DNA from: a virus
IMG/VR virus record: IMGVR_UViG_3300042335_000666
Location: 1 to 39,874 of that record
Strand: one strand, 5' to 3'
DNA length: 39,874 nt
The position numbers were made by a program, and so were the translations under genes. How positions within the stretch are numbered: the stretch's first letter is position 1; each line of letters starts with the position of its first letter. This document shows positions 6,897 through 16,014 of this stretch, one piece after another. The notes under the pieces were generated by a model, which worked only from the letters and a program-made list of their open reading frames with translations, searched no databases and was not told where the DNA came from.

Positions 6897-7436
6897 ATGG
6901 CATTTCGAAGTGATATTCAACACTGGAAATCATCAGCACAGTTATACCAGCATATCAAGCAACACGATCCGGCCATTTGCTCGTGGGTTCAGTCTATCGT
7001 GATTCACCACACATACCGGCCAATACCTGCTGATTGGCGCGGCCTACAAAGTATGGAATCACTCAAACGGTACTATACGCAACTTGGTTGGGATTCGGGC
7101 CCGCACCTGTTCATCTGTGCAGATGCTCCGAATCCTGCATATAATGGCGTGTTTCAGTTAACGGCCCTCAATGAACCTGGCACCCATGCAGGGGTATGCA
7201 ACAGTACCAGTTGGGGTATCGAAGTGGTTGGTGATTATGACTCCAAACCGTGGTCGCTTCAAACCACCCATATGGTAGCGCAATCAGTAGCATATCTGAT
7301 GAAATGGGTAAACATGGCAGTGGCATCAACCACGATCAAGGGCCACCGTGATTGTAACTCCCCAAAATCGTGCCCTGGATCTGCTATTAACCTGGATGCA
7401 TTGCGCTCGATTGTGCAGGTATACCGCTATGCATGA
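6897..7436 (+). CDS. Endolysin, N-acetylmuramoyl-L-alanine amidase (amidase_2 type)
   Basis: 179 residues covering a single amidase_2/PGRP domain. Visible zinc-site features are IVIHHTY (H37/H38), GTHAGVCNSTSWGIEVVGDY and the C-terminal GHRDCNSPKSCPG, whose His and Cys complete the metal site. It cleaves the bond between muramic acid and L-Ala in peptidoglycan. There is no signal peptide, so release through the adjacent holin is expected. The C-terminus overlaps the start of the methyltransferase gene. Confidence 0.9.
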   Translation: MAFRSDIQHWKSSAQLYQHIKQHDPAICSWVQSIVIHHTYRPIPADWRGLQSMESLKRYYTQLGWDSGPHLFICADAPNPAYNGVFQLTALNEPGTHAGVCNSTSWGIEVVGDYDSKPWSLQTTHMVAQSVAYLMKWVNMAVASTTIKGHRDCNSPKSCPGSAINLDALRSIVQVYRYA

Positions 7437-7971
7437 TAACGTACTCAATATTCTCCGGTCATTGAAGCATCAACACGATATCCAGGGGCCCGTGCTCGAA
7501 ATCGGTTCTATCAATATCAATGGTAGTGCGCGTGAGATATTTGGCCATATAACTCCCTATGTAGGTATTGATATCGTACCTGGTACTAATGTGGATCTCG
7601 TTGTTGATATCACGGCCCATGATTTTGAACGCATACAATACGATGCACTTATCCATGATTTTAAAACCATTATTTGTACTGAGGTGTTGGAGCATACCCC
7701 ACCAGAGTACTTGGTACCGGCAATGCACGCATTCATTGGAGGTGAAACTACTTTGATCATCACATGTGCCGGCCCAAACCGCAAACCCCATAGTGCTGAT
7801 GGTGCACCAAGTGTGAAACCAGGAGAATACTATAAAAATGTGGATCCGCTACAACTCAGTGAGTTACTCTATCTGGTAGACGATCCAGGGGTAGAAATCG
7901 TTAAAGTATCCGTATGGTCTAGTATGGATAGTACTGATGTATATGCACTTGCACGGTATCGACGATCATGA
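7429..7971 (+). CDS. Class I SAM-dependent methyltransferase
   Basis: 180 residues from the ATG at 7429, which overlaps the endolysin end. Motif I is VLEIGSININGS, followed by an acidic motif II (YVGIDIVPG), motif III VDLVVDI and EVLEHTP after strand 4, a Rossmann methyltransferase of the type 11/23 kind. The substrate cannot be read; no target-recognition domain for DNA is present. Its placement after the lysis genes suggests a moron-like or small-molecule/virion-modifying enzyme. Confidence 0.75.
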   Translation: MHDNVLNILRSLKHQHDIQGPVLEIGSININGSAREIFGHITPYVGIDIVPGTNVDLVVDITAHDFERIQYDALIHDFKTIICTEVLEHTPPEYLVPAMHAFIGGETTLIITCAGPNRKPHSADGAPSVKPGEYYKNVDPLQLSELLYLVDDPGVEIVKVSVWSSMDSTDVYALARYRRS

Positions 7972-8078
7972 TCGAGATGATTATCATGCTGATTGCAGTC
8001 TGTATATGTGTAGGAGTGTATTCCGCGGTGATCATCATTGGGAGTATTGTTGGCCGGTACGGTAGATTTGATGACTAG
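7968..8078 (+). CDS. Small single-pass membrane protein
   Basis: 36 residues; the ATG overlaps the stop of the methyltransferase (ATGA). One long membrane segment (IMLIAVCICVGVYSAVIII) then a basic tail GRYGRFDD. Below normal ORF cut-offs, but the coupling and clean topology favour a real gene, perhaps a second lysis or envelope peptide. Confidence 0.45.
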   Translation: MIEMIIMLIAVCICVGVYSAVIIIGSIVGRYGRFDD

Positions 8079-8107
8079 TTTATAAATAGCATTGATTGGA
8101 GTGGTTA

Positions 8108-8734
8108 ATGTCTATTTTCACCACAGATGAAATTGCATACATTCACGATCGGTTGGGATACTACACCATAGAATCCATTGCAAGGAGCATGGGCCGATCA
8201 GTAAACTCGGTAAAACACATCATAGTGAAAACCGGTGGTGCACCGCTATTTGCTCGTGATGAACGTGGTATGAGTACATGTACCGCGGCGGCCGTTCTTG
8301 GAGCATTCCCAAGCGCAATTACGCGGTGGATCTATGATGCACAGATGCCCGTGATCGATGTACCTAAAGTGTATCGCATCAAAGGAAAACCAAAACCAGA
8401 TTACTACATCATTGATACGTATCGTTTGGAAGATTGGTTGCTGGATTGGAATTGTTTACGCGCCATGAATCCAGAACCAGGGAGTAGGTACTACGAACTG
8501 ATCCACTCACGACGCGTGGATTTGAAACGCATGTACATACCAACGCATACCCTAAAGTTTTTGCCGGTTCAGCAAAAAACGTTAAATGAATGGGATAGAG
8601 ATCAACGGTATAACATTCCGTTTAGTTTGTACCGGTTACATCATAAATTCTATGAACGCCAGGAGATGGCCCGTTGGGTTGGGGAGCAATTTGGGCGCAA
8701 GTACCGGTATATGGTGGAAGATATTGAGTGGTAG
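8108..8734 (+). CDS. HTH DNA-binding protein, possible late regulator
   Basis: 208 residues from the ATG at 8108, which has TGGAG upstream (an in-frame TTG at 8096 is less likely). Residues 8-40, ending ESIARSMGRSVNSVKHII, form a helix-turn-helix of the GcrA/Myb-like or sigma-4-like kind; a second one may lie at STCTAAAVLGAFPSAITRWI. The basic C-terminal half contains several Tyr/Arg-rich segments. It stands directly before the packaging genes and overlaps the dyad pair at 8734-8771, so it may control late genes. Confidence 0.6.
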   Translation: MSIFTTDEIAYIHDRLGYYTIESIARSMGRSVNSVKHIIVKTGGAPLFARDERGMSTCTAAAVLGAFPSAITRWIYDAQMPVIDVPKVYRIKGKPKPDYYIIDTYRLEDWLLDWNCLRAMNPEPGSRYYELIHSRRVDLKRMYIPTHTLKFLPVQQKTLNEWDRDQRYNIPFSLYRLHHKFYERQEMARWVGEQFGRKYRYMVEDIEW

Positions 8735-8771
8735 TTAAATTATTTAACTACCACTAGTTAAACCATTTAAC
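8734..8771. promoter_or_regulatory. Pair of iteron-like dyads upstream of the small terminase
   Basis: GTTAAA-TTA-TTTAAC (8734-8748) and GTTAAA-CCA-TTTAAC (8757-8771) are perfect 15-bp dyads 23 bp apart. The same 15-bp form, at 22-24 bp spacing, occurs inside the replication initiator gene at 38193-38276. This marks a binding site shared with the replication origin, or a packaging/operator site. Confidence 0.75.
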
Positions 8772-8803
8772 TACCAGATTTGCACGATAACAGGAGATTG
8801 GAT

Positions 8804-9226
8804 ATGAAAAAACTATCAGCAGTGGAGCGCGCGGAAAGAACTGCAAAGATTCTCGAATTGCGTAAACAGGGCATGACGTATAGGGAAATTGGGGAGTATG
8901 TAGGGATTTCGATGGAAACCGCGCGGTTAACCGTGCAAAAGGTGATGCAACAGTATATTGAAGATGCAAAAGATTCACAACATGAAATCATCATGTTGGA
9001 GTTATTGCGTTTAGATGATATGCTATTTGCAGTGTATGAGTCAGCACGCGGCGGTGATCTCAAGGCCGTTGATTCAGTACTCAAAGTGATGGAACGGCGC
9101 GCCAAGTTGCTCGGGCTTGATGCACAGGTAACTACCCGTACTGTACAGTTAAGCGTAACACCAGAGCAAATTCAGAGGATGTCAGATGACGAACTCCAAG
9201 CACTCATCCAGCAATTCGATCAATGA
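8804..9226 (+). CDS. terS: Terminase small subunit
   Basis: 140 residues from the ATG at 8804 with AGGAG upstream. The N-terminus carries a helix-turn-helix (ILELRKQGMTYREIGEYVGISMETARLTVQKV, about residues 15-47), then a helical oligomerisation part. Small terminases recognise the packaging site and load DNA on the large subunit. The gene overlaps the large terminase by 41 bases and lies just after the iteron-like dyads, a plausible pac region. Confidence 0.85.
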   Translation: MKKLSAVERAERTAKILELRKQGMTYREIGEYVGISMETARLTVQKVMQQYIEDAKDSQHEIIMLELLRLDDMLFAVYESARGGDLKAVDSVLKVMERRAKLLGLDAQVTTRTVQLSVTPEQIQRMSDDELQALIQQFDQ

Positions 9227-10529
9227 ACGTGCTCGAATCCTGGCATATGCAGAACTAGAACGACGCAAGCGGGCCCAAGCATCACGGTTGCAGTTCCGTG
9301 GTGCGGCCCTGGCGGCGCAATCAATTACCGCGTCAGAGTGGATTATATCCGGCCCTGCAGAAACCGGAAAAACATTTGCCAGCATGTACCGGTTGCACAA
9401 ACTGCTATCCACGTACCCCAACGCGCGTGCTACCATACTTCGTAAGGTGAGAGCAAGTATACCAGGCACGGCCCTCGAAACTTGGAAACGCGTAATCCAA
9501 TACGGTTCACTCCAACCCAAACCCTATGGGGGAGTGAACCCATATTTGTATGTGTATGGCAATGGTTCAATCTGTTGGGTTGGTGGTATGGATAACGCGG
9601 ATAAAATCCTATCAGCAGAGCGTGATTATATCTATGTGAACCAGGCGGAAGAGTTGGCCGCTGATGACTGGGAAAAACTTACGACGCGTACCACCGGCCG
9701 TGGTTCGGTAGTGCCAAACCCCATGCTGTTTGGTGATTGCAATCCAGGAGATCCAGACCATTGGATACTACACCGCGCCAATAGCGGTGCACTCACGTTA
9801 CTCCGATCCACCCATAAGGATAACCCAACCCTACATGATGGGGTGGATTGGACGAATCAGGGCCGTAAAACGATTGATAAACTTCAATCACTCACGGGCC
9901 CGCGGTATGCACGGTTGTATATGGGAGAATGGGTACGTGATGACGGGCCGGAATCATTTCTACCGGCTATGGCTATGTGGGATCAGTGTACGGCACCGGT
10001 TGGCCAACTGGATCAGCATCAACCAGTGGTAATCGCACTTGACGCGGCAATCAGCGGTGACACATTTGCATTGGTTGCGGTGAGTCGTGATACCGTTGAT
10101 CCAGAGCGCGTAGTAGTGCGCGATTGTCGTATTTGGGTACCAGGTGGTACGGCCCTCGATTACACACACATAGAACGCGAGATCCGTGATCTGATTGATC
10201 GGTACAACGTGGTACAAATCGCATATGATCCCTACCAACTGCATTATTTTGCACAGCGGTTACAAGATGTGGTATGGACTGAACCATTTAACCAGAATGC
10301 AGATCGGCTAGAATCAGATGTTACCCTCCGAACCATGATCGTACAACGCAAGATCATGCATGATGGCACCCATGCACAGCTACGTGAGCACCTGGCCAAT
10401 GCTGATGCCAAAATTGACGAATCGGGCCACAAGTTGCGGATCGTGAAACGTGCAAGCCATTTAAAGATTGATGCCGCGGTAGCACTCTCAATGGCAACAT
10501 ATCGTGCAATTGAATTAAATTTATGGTAG
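9186..10529 (+). CDS. terL: Terminase large subunit
   Basis: 447 residues with both expected halves. ATPase: GPAETGKT (56-63, a variant Walker A), YIYVNQAEEL as Walker B with its catalytic acid, then the coupling motif region GDCNPGD. Nuclease (RNase H-like): ALDAAISGDTFALVAV, IAYDPYQLHYF and HLKIDAAVALSMA supply the acidic metal ligands. It drives DNA into the prohead and cuts it. The overlap with the small subunit is typical. Confidence 0.95.
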   Translation: MTNSKHSSSNSINERARILAYAELERRKRAQASRLQFRGAALAAQSITASEWIISGPAETGKTFASMYRLHKLLSTYPNARATILRKVRASIPGTALETWKRVIQYGSLQPKPYGGVNPYLYVYGNGSICWVGGMDNADKILSAERDYIYVNQAEELAADDWEKLTTRTTGRGSVVPNPMLFGDCNPGDPDHWILHRANSGALTLLRSTHKDNPTLHDGVDWTNQGRKTIDKLQSLTGPRYARLYMGEWVRDDGPESFLPAMAMWDQCTAPVGQLDQHQPVVIALDAAISGDTFALVAVSRDTVDPERVVVRDCRIWVPGGTALDYTHIEREIRDLIDRYNVVQIAYDPYQLHYFAQRLQDVVWTEPFNQNADRLESDVTLRTMIVQRKIMHDGTHAQLREHLANADAKIDESGHKLRIVKRASHLKIDAAVALSMATYRAIELNLW

Positions 10530-10539
10530 GAGTATCTGT

Positions 10540-12117
10540 ATGACCGACGCACTCAAAAAGTCAGTAACGAAAGCCGACGCGACAAAGGTATCCGAGGATG
10601 GCGCGGTAACCGTCATGCTTGGCCCTACCATGTGGTCTAACTTTTTTGGTGGACTCTTGGAGGGAGTCAAAGGAGCAACCGGCCTCCCACCGTATGGCAC
10701 CAAAGCGGCCGACGCAATTCTATCAGAAACCCCATTGATTGAAAATATGTGGGCCAGTGCGATCAACACGGCAATCAGTAAGCAGGTAGCACTAGGGTTC
10801 ACAGTAACAGATGATACGGATAGCGCATTCAGGATTAAGCAGGCCCAAAAACTGCTGTTGGAGTTTGACGGATCCTATACGCGCGGTTTGGGCCGGCATT
10901 TGCGCGATTATCTCACTACCGACAACGGCGCATTTATCGAGATTATCCGGCAATCCTCAGCGGCCGGTTCAAAAGTGATTGGACTCCAACACCTGGATAG
11001 TATGCGATGCTATCGCACTGGTGATCCACGGCGGCCGGTCATTTACGTAGATCGCAACGGTGCACATCATGTACTGTACGATCACCAGGTAATTGCACTC
11101 TCGGATATGCCATCACCACGCATTGAGATGCGCGGCTATGGGATTAGTGCGGCCCGTCGTGCATTTGAAACGATCTTGAAATTGGTGGCAATTGAAACGT
11201 ATGTACGCGAGAAAGTTTCAGGGGCCCGCAACCTGGCAATTCACATTGTGAACGGTATTACCGCAAGTCAGTTGGAGGGCGCACTACTCTCCAGTGATGC
11301 ATCACGATCAGGAAAAGGGTTTGTGGTCTACCACGGTTCTACGATCATTCCCATGCTCAAAAGTGAATCACCATCAGTGGTAACAATTCCACTTGCCGAA
11401 ATTCCTGATGGGTTTGATGCGGATAGTGAACGGCGTGATGCATATCTAAAATATGCGAATGCCATTGGCATATTCGTGGGGGATATCCAACCACTTACAG
11501 GGCAAGGCCTCGGAACTGGCACCCAATCCAAAATCTTGAATGAAAATTCTGAGGGCCGCGGATTGGCCGGATGGCGAAAATCATTTGAGCATGAAATCAG
11601 TTACAAGGTGCTCCCAAGTAGCACGGTATTCACATTTGCAGTATCTGATAACGCGGATCGACGTGATAAAGCGGAAACGTTGGCGGCCTGGGCCGGTGCA
11701 CTAAAAACACTCCTAGAAACGCAAGTGATTAAACCAGAACAAGCGTTGAATGTGTTGGTAGATGGTGGATACTTGCCGCGCGATTTTCTTGCATCTGATG
11801 AAACAAGTGGTGGTACCCTGGGGGATAATGACAAGTTGGTATCAGGGAGTGATACATCAGCACTTCCAAGCACTGATGATGATGCGCCACCAATCGAACG
11901 TAGTGGCACACTCCGCGAACGGTTGGCGGCAATCCGTGCCAATCGCAAACAGTTTGAAAGTCGCGTAAAAGCCAATGGGTATTTGAATGCAGAAACGTAT
12001 GTGAATGTTCCTCCAAGCACGTTACCGCGTTCTGCTGAGGATATCCGGCGGTTAATGCAGGAAACCAATAAGAAAGCGCGGGCCCGATATCGATCGGTAG
12101 CAGGAGTGAATCAATGA
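10540..12117 (+). CDS. Portal protein
   Basis: 525 residues, in the standard place after the large terminase. The central part includes YVREKVSGARNLAIHIVNG and a segment with QPLTGQGLGTGTQSKILNEN typical of siphovirus (SPP1/HK97-like) portals, and the C-terminal 90 residues are Arg-rich and helical. It forms the dodecameric ring for DNA passage and head-tail joining. AGGAG lies ahead of the ATG and the stop overlaps the next start. Confidence 0.85.
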   Translation: MTDALKKSVTKADATKVSEDGAVTVMLGPTMWSNFFGGLLEGVKGATGLPPYGTKAADAILSETPLIENMWASAINTAISKQVALGFTVTDDTDSAFRIKQAQKLLLEFDGSYTRGLGRHLRDYLTTDNGAFIEIIRQSSAAGSKVIGLQHLDSMRCYRTGDPRRPVIYVDRNGAHHVLYDHQVIALSDMPSPRIEMRGYGISAARRAFETILKLVAIETYVREKVSGARNLAIHIVNGITASQLEGALLSSDASRSGKGFVVYHGSTIIPMLKSESPSVVTIPLAEIPDGFDADSERRDAYLKYANAIGIFVGDIQPLTGQGLGTGTQSKILNENSEGRGLAGWRKSFEHEISYKVLPSSTVFTFAVSDNADRRDKAETLAAWAGALKTLLETQVIKPEQALNVLVDGGYLPRDFLASDETSGGTLGDNDKLVSGSDTSALPSTDDDAPPIERSGTLRERLAAIRANRKQFESRVKANGYLNAETYVNVPPSTLPRSAEDIRRLMQETNKKARARYRSVAGVNQ

Positions 12118-12683
12118 ATGAACAGGCACTCGACAAACTGATCTCGGATATGATCGCGGCAATTGGCCGGTATACCGCACCTATGTATAAGCGGCAAGAA
12201 TCCGACACACTCACAGATGACGATATGCGGCACTGGTTCGACGAATTGGAACGGTTAATTGCAGAGTATCATCAGGCCGCCGCACTCCTGGGGAAAAATG
12301 GCAACCTGACACCAGAGCAACAGGAAATCATTGCGGAATCAATCACCACACAATTGCAGTATCTGGATCAGTTCAAAATGCAAGTGGTATCAGATGCACA
12401 GTTTGAGCGTGGGTTCTTGAATCGTGCTGAGATGTATGCGCGCGCAATTCGATCCACGTTTTACCAGGCGGTTACTAACTTCCTCCCACTTCCGGCTATG
12501 CCAGCAGAGGGAACCATCTGCCATACCAATTGCAAGTGTGGGTGGACGATCAATACACTGAATGAAGAGGCCGGTGATTTTGACTGCTATTGGATACGCG
12601 GTGCTGATGATAGTTGTAGTACCTGTATTGCACGGGCCCGTGAGTGGGCACCCCTGCAAATCCGCGGTTGGGAGTTAGTGTAA
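12114..12683 (+). CDS. Minor head protein, MuF-like with zinc-binding Cys cluster
   Basis: 189 residues: a helical N-terminal part (residues 1-110), then CHTNCKCGWTI and later SCSTCIARAREWAPLQIRG. The spaced Cys groups followed by RAREWAP are what is seen at the end of phage Mu F-like head morphogenesis proteins. Such proteins sit inside or at the portal and are needed for head assembly. Overlap with portal (ATGA) supports coupled expression. Confidence 0.7.
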   Translation: MNEQALDKLISDMIAAIGRYTAPMYKRQESDTLTDDDMRHWFDELERLIAEYHQAAALLGKNGNLTPEQQEIIAESITTQLQYLDQFKMQVVSDAQFERGFLNRAEMYARAIRSTFYQAVTNFLPLPAMPAEGTICHTNCKCGWTINTLNEEAGDFDCYWIRGADDSCSTCIARAREWAPLQIRGWELV

Positions 12684-13213
12684 TGGCGCGAAGTATGGTA
12701 GCAGTTGCTGATGTCATTATTCCAAAATCGTTGGCACTCCAACCAAGTGCCTGGATTAAAGCGATTGACACCGGTATGAAATCTGCATCCGAATCACTTC
12801 GGGTGGATTTTGTCGCAACCACTAACACTTGGAAACGTAAACCGAAATTTGAACGCTATGAAATCGGTACATTGCAGTATATAATTGGAACAGATGATCC
12901 TATTTGGGCCATGCTCGAACGTGGCACGCGACCACATATCATCAGGATTCGACGCGCGCGATTCCTACGGTTCAATTGGGATGGATATGGTTCGTATGGT
13001 GCCAAGACGCGGCCAAACTTCCTGGGATCCAAGAATGCACGGTACCCCAAGACTCCCCAACGGCGGATCCAGGTAAAACACCCTGGTACAGAGGCCCGTA
13101 ATTGGATTGATACGGCACAACAGAAGTATCAGAAGTTGTTGCCAAAGATTGTACAACGCTCGATAGACTCAACCGCAAACCGTATACTATCTCAGATGGG
13201 AGGTAAACCATAA
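12683..13213 (+). CDS. HK97 gp10-like head-tail/tail completion protein
   Basis: 176 residues from the ATG at 12683 that overlaps the preceding stop (TAATG). The pattern WAMLERGTRPHIIRIRRARFLRF, then VKHPGTEARNWIDTAQQK is that of the HK97 gp10 family (LE-x-GT-x-PH ... HPG-x-x-A). These proteins complete the neck or tail terminator. It is the last conventional head gene before the tagged enzyme island. Confidence 0.7.
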   Translation: MARSMVAVADVIIPKSLALQPSAWIKAIDTGMKSASESLRVDFVATTNTWKRKPKFERYEIGTLQYIIGTDDPIWAMLERGTRPHIIRIRRARFLRFNWDGYGSYGAKTRPNFLGSKNARYPKTPQRRIQVKHPGTEARNWIDTAQQKYQKLLPKIVQRSIDSTANRILSQMGGKP

Positions 13214-16014
13214 TGCCGTTTCAAAGTCAAGCACAATGGAATTGGGCGTTTGCCACCAATCAACCGTGGGCCCGTGATTGGGCCAAACATACCCCAGGGG
13301 GTAAACGGCGGTATGCACTGTTGCGTAAACGAGTATCTAAAAAAGCAAAAAACATTCCCAATAACCCCACACTCTGGAAACGTGCCATAGCACAAGCCAA
13401 GCGCAAGTTTGATGTGTACCCATCGGCCTACGCGAATGCTTGGGCCTCACGATGGTATGCACAGCGTGGTGGTACCTGGTCAAGTGAATCAAAAGATGCA
13501 TATAAGCACCTGCCAGGGCAACACAATCAACAATCGCACGGCCGATCCGGCCGCGGTGGTGGTGGCATGTCCGCATCTGCGTTTAATGCATGGAATGCAC
13601 AAGAAACAGCAAAAATTGACGAAATGCACGCATCATTTGACATGCGTAAACCGTATGCACTAACTCCAGATGAAACGCAACAGTTATCTGATAGAATCAA
13701 AAAAATAGTACAAAATAATGCATGGTATAAAAAAAATCCATCAGCAATATATAAAGATGAAGATCTTGCAAAATTCATCCAAATGGGGATTTCATTAAAC
13801 ATTACTCCAGATGAATTGATTATGATTGCATCAAATCCAGGTATAGGTAGTCAGCCATATGCATCAAAAAGAAATTTAACTGAATCATATTTACAACAAC
13901 ATTACAATGAACAACGTATCAGAATATCCAATATGGATGCTGATGCACAACAACAAATCTTGGATGGCATCAAATCAAAACCAGATCGCACATCATGGGA
14001 TTATGATACTGTGGCCGGATTGTCAATTTATGCTAATCCACAAACCCGTTGGGAGTCTATCGGGTTGTTGATGGATGATCCTAAAGCAAGCATGGATAGA
14101 ACTGTAAATGGACAAGATATTGGTGATACTACTGGAAATAAGTATATAAAAACTCCTCGTGAGGTTATGCAGTTTTACAGTTTAGATTATCGTTTGTATA
14201 CTGCGATTACAAAAGCAAATAATGGTGTAGCACAATCACGATATGATCAGAATGATGATCCTAACTCTACAAACAATCGTTTTGATTCATTTATGCAGGA
14301 TTTTACTTATACGCATTCATCAGAAAACACAAGTAACGTATTAGGAGCACAAATACAACACGCGGTTTCAATGATTGGCCCAAATGCTGGGGGTAGATAT
14401 CCGTCATTTTATCCACGGGGAGTAAAACCGCCTGAACCTAATCCGGAAGTGATTCGGTTGCTTAATGAACAATATCAGGCAACACAACAACGATATGCAA
14501 ATGCTGGGGTAACAGAAATTGCATTGTATCGTGGACAGAAACCGCAATTTGCAATGGGTATTCCTATGGGGCCGTGGTCAGACCAACGGCCGGTTGCTAT
14601 TGGTTTTGCTAATACCGGAGATAGTCGTAACCCTGGTATATTGAATAGCGCAAAAATGCCTGTTCAATATATTTTAATGGATCATACTGATCCAAACTTT
14701 CGTACACGATTCGCAACGGAGTATGAATTTTTGATTACCGAAACCGCATTTGTGAAAAATGCTCGTAAAAAAAATAACGGTTTATCGCGGATCTTTGGTC
14801 AAAACTTTTCAACTGAAGATATATATGATGTTACTTGGACTGAAAAGGCATTCCAGGAACTCCCACCAACTAGTTCGTATTTGGAACAGGATTATGATAT
14901 TTTCTACAATTACCGGACTGATGACAAGCAATCAGCGCGACGCAAACGCCGTGAGAAAGCATACCGCTATAAAGCGGATTTTGAAGCACGTGGTAATACT
15001 CCTGGTCGTCGATGGTCAGCAGGTGGCGGCGAGGTAATCACCGGCAACTTGGGCCGTGATGCATCGGGCCGGTTCGTGAATGTTGGTTCTGGATCGCGCG
15101 CGGTATCGAATGCAGTACAAACCATTGCGCGGGCCCAACGGCAAAATGCCAAGAAACCAAAACAACCAAAGCAATCAGCAGAGCAACGTGCCCAACAACG
15201 CCAACAGGAACGCGCTAGGGCCGGCGAATCTGGTATGCAGGAGTTAGGATACAGTAAGGAGCAATACGCGGCCCTGGCAACGATTCGTGGCAATCCGCAA
15301 CCAATTGGGGAATCAGTAGATGAGTCAACCCAATCATTGATTGATGCTGGATTTGCAGAAATCATTGATGGAAATGTGGTAACCACTTCACTTGGCAAAA
15401 AGGTTCTATCATCAGTAGAATCCGGTTCCCCTGGTGATGCACAAGAGGCCATCATACGTGATCAGGAGAAACGACGGGAGCAGGCCGACAAGCGACAAGA
15501 GAGGGTTGATTCTCTCGAGGAAAAGATCGCTGGCATTGAAGATCGATTGGATTCACTCAAACCACGATCACGGGCCGTTGCTGAACGACGGTTGGCGCGG
15601 TATCGTGCAAAGTTGGCCGAACTCCAAACCAGTGAGAAAAGCATATCATCTGAACCGAAACCGGAACCGGAACCGCCATCAACGCGCCGCAAGTCAACAA
15701 CGGGGTATACCCCACCTGCTAATGTACGGGCCGCGGCCGCGCGTGGGTTGGAGTTGCGTAGGGAGTTTAATCGGGGCGGTACGGCCGTTGGAGTAGCGCG
15801 CGCGCGGGATTTGAGCAACGGGAAATCCGTATCTGCACAAACTATCCGGCGTATGGTATCGTACTTTGCACGGCACGCGGTAGACAAGCGGCCGGATTGG
15901 AGCAATCCATCAGATCCTACACCAGGCTATATTGCGTGGATGTTGTGGGGTGGTGATGCTGGTAAGCGTTGGGCCAATGCGATCAATACCCGTATGAAGA
16001 AGAAACCATCATGA
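13213..16014 (+). CDS. Tagged cargo protein 1: large ADP-ribosyltransferase-like multidomain protein
   Basis: 933 residues. Order: FQSQAQWNWAFATNQPWARDW (1-25), KFDVYPSAYANAWAS (about 70-85), the tag KHLPGQHNQQSHG (98-110), a Gly-rich linker, then a domain homologous to cargo protein 2 that ends in an ADP-ribosyltransferase-like fold: LYRG (R440), PWS (S456) and EYE (E503-E505), an R-S-ExE triad. Later come LGRDASGRFVNVG, a winged-helix-like part, a coiled coil and a C-terminal domain (GLELRREFNRGGTAVGVARA ... WMLWGGDAGKRWA) that recurs in phage virion proteins. The ART block is AT-rich against GC-rich flanks, suggesting separate acquisition. Inferred virion cargo. Confidence 0.7.
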   Translation: MPFQSQAQWNWAFATNQPWARDWAKHTPGGKRRYALLRKRVSKKAKNIPNNPTLWKRAIAQAKRKFDVYPSAYANAWASRWYAQRGGTWSSESKDAYKHLPGQHNQQSHGRSGRGGGGMSASAFNAWNAQETAKIDEMHASFDMRKPYALTPDETQQLSDRIKKIVQNNAWYKKNPSAIYKDEDLAKFIQMGISLNITPDELIMIASNPGIGSQPYASKRNLTESYLQQHYNEQRIRISNMDADAQQQILDGIKSKPDRTSWDYDTVAGLSIYANPQTRWESIGLLMDDPKASMDRTVNGQDIGDTTGNKYIKTPREVMQFYSLDYRLYTAITKANNGVAQSRYDQNDDPNSTNNRFDSFMQDFTYTHSSENTSNVLGAQIQHAVSMIGPNAGGRYPSFYPRGVKPPEPNPEVIRLLNEQYQATQQRYANAGVTEIALYRGQKPQFAMGIPMGPWSDQRPVAIGFANTGDSRNPGILNSAKMPVQYILMDHTDPNFRTRFATEYEFLITETAFVKNARKKNNGLSRIFGQNFSTEDIYDVTWTEKAFQELPPTSSYLEQDYDIFYNYRTDDKQSARRKRREKAYRYKADFEARGNTPGRRWSAGGGEVITGNLGRDASGRFVNVGSGSRAVSNAVQTIARAQRQNAKKPKQPKQSAEQRAQQRQQERARAGESGMQELGYSKEQYAALATIRGNPQPIGESVDESTQSLIDAGFAEIIDGNVVTTSLGKKVLSSVESGSPGDAQEAIIRDQEKRREQADKRQERVDSLEEKIAGIEDRLDSLKPRSRAVAERRLARYRAKLAELQTSEKSISSEPKPEPEPPSTRRKSTTGYTPPANVRAAAARGLELRREFNRGGTAVGVARARDLSNGKSVSAQTIRRMVSYFARHAVDKRPDWSNPSDPTPGYIAWMLWGGDAGKRWANAINTRMKKKPS

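Noticed and set aside
11729-12214. 161-residue antisense frame over the portal end
   Set aside because: Shadow of portal and minor head genes, His/Ser-rich, no start signals.
14967-15455. 162-residue antisense frame within cargo gene 1
   Set aside because: Antisense to the conserved C-terminal part, typical shadow composition.
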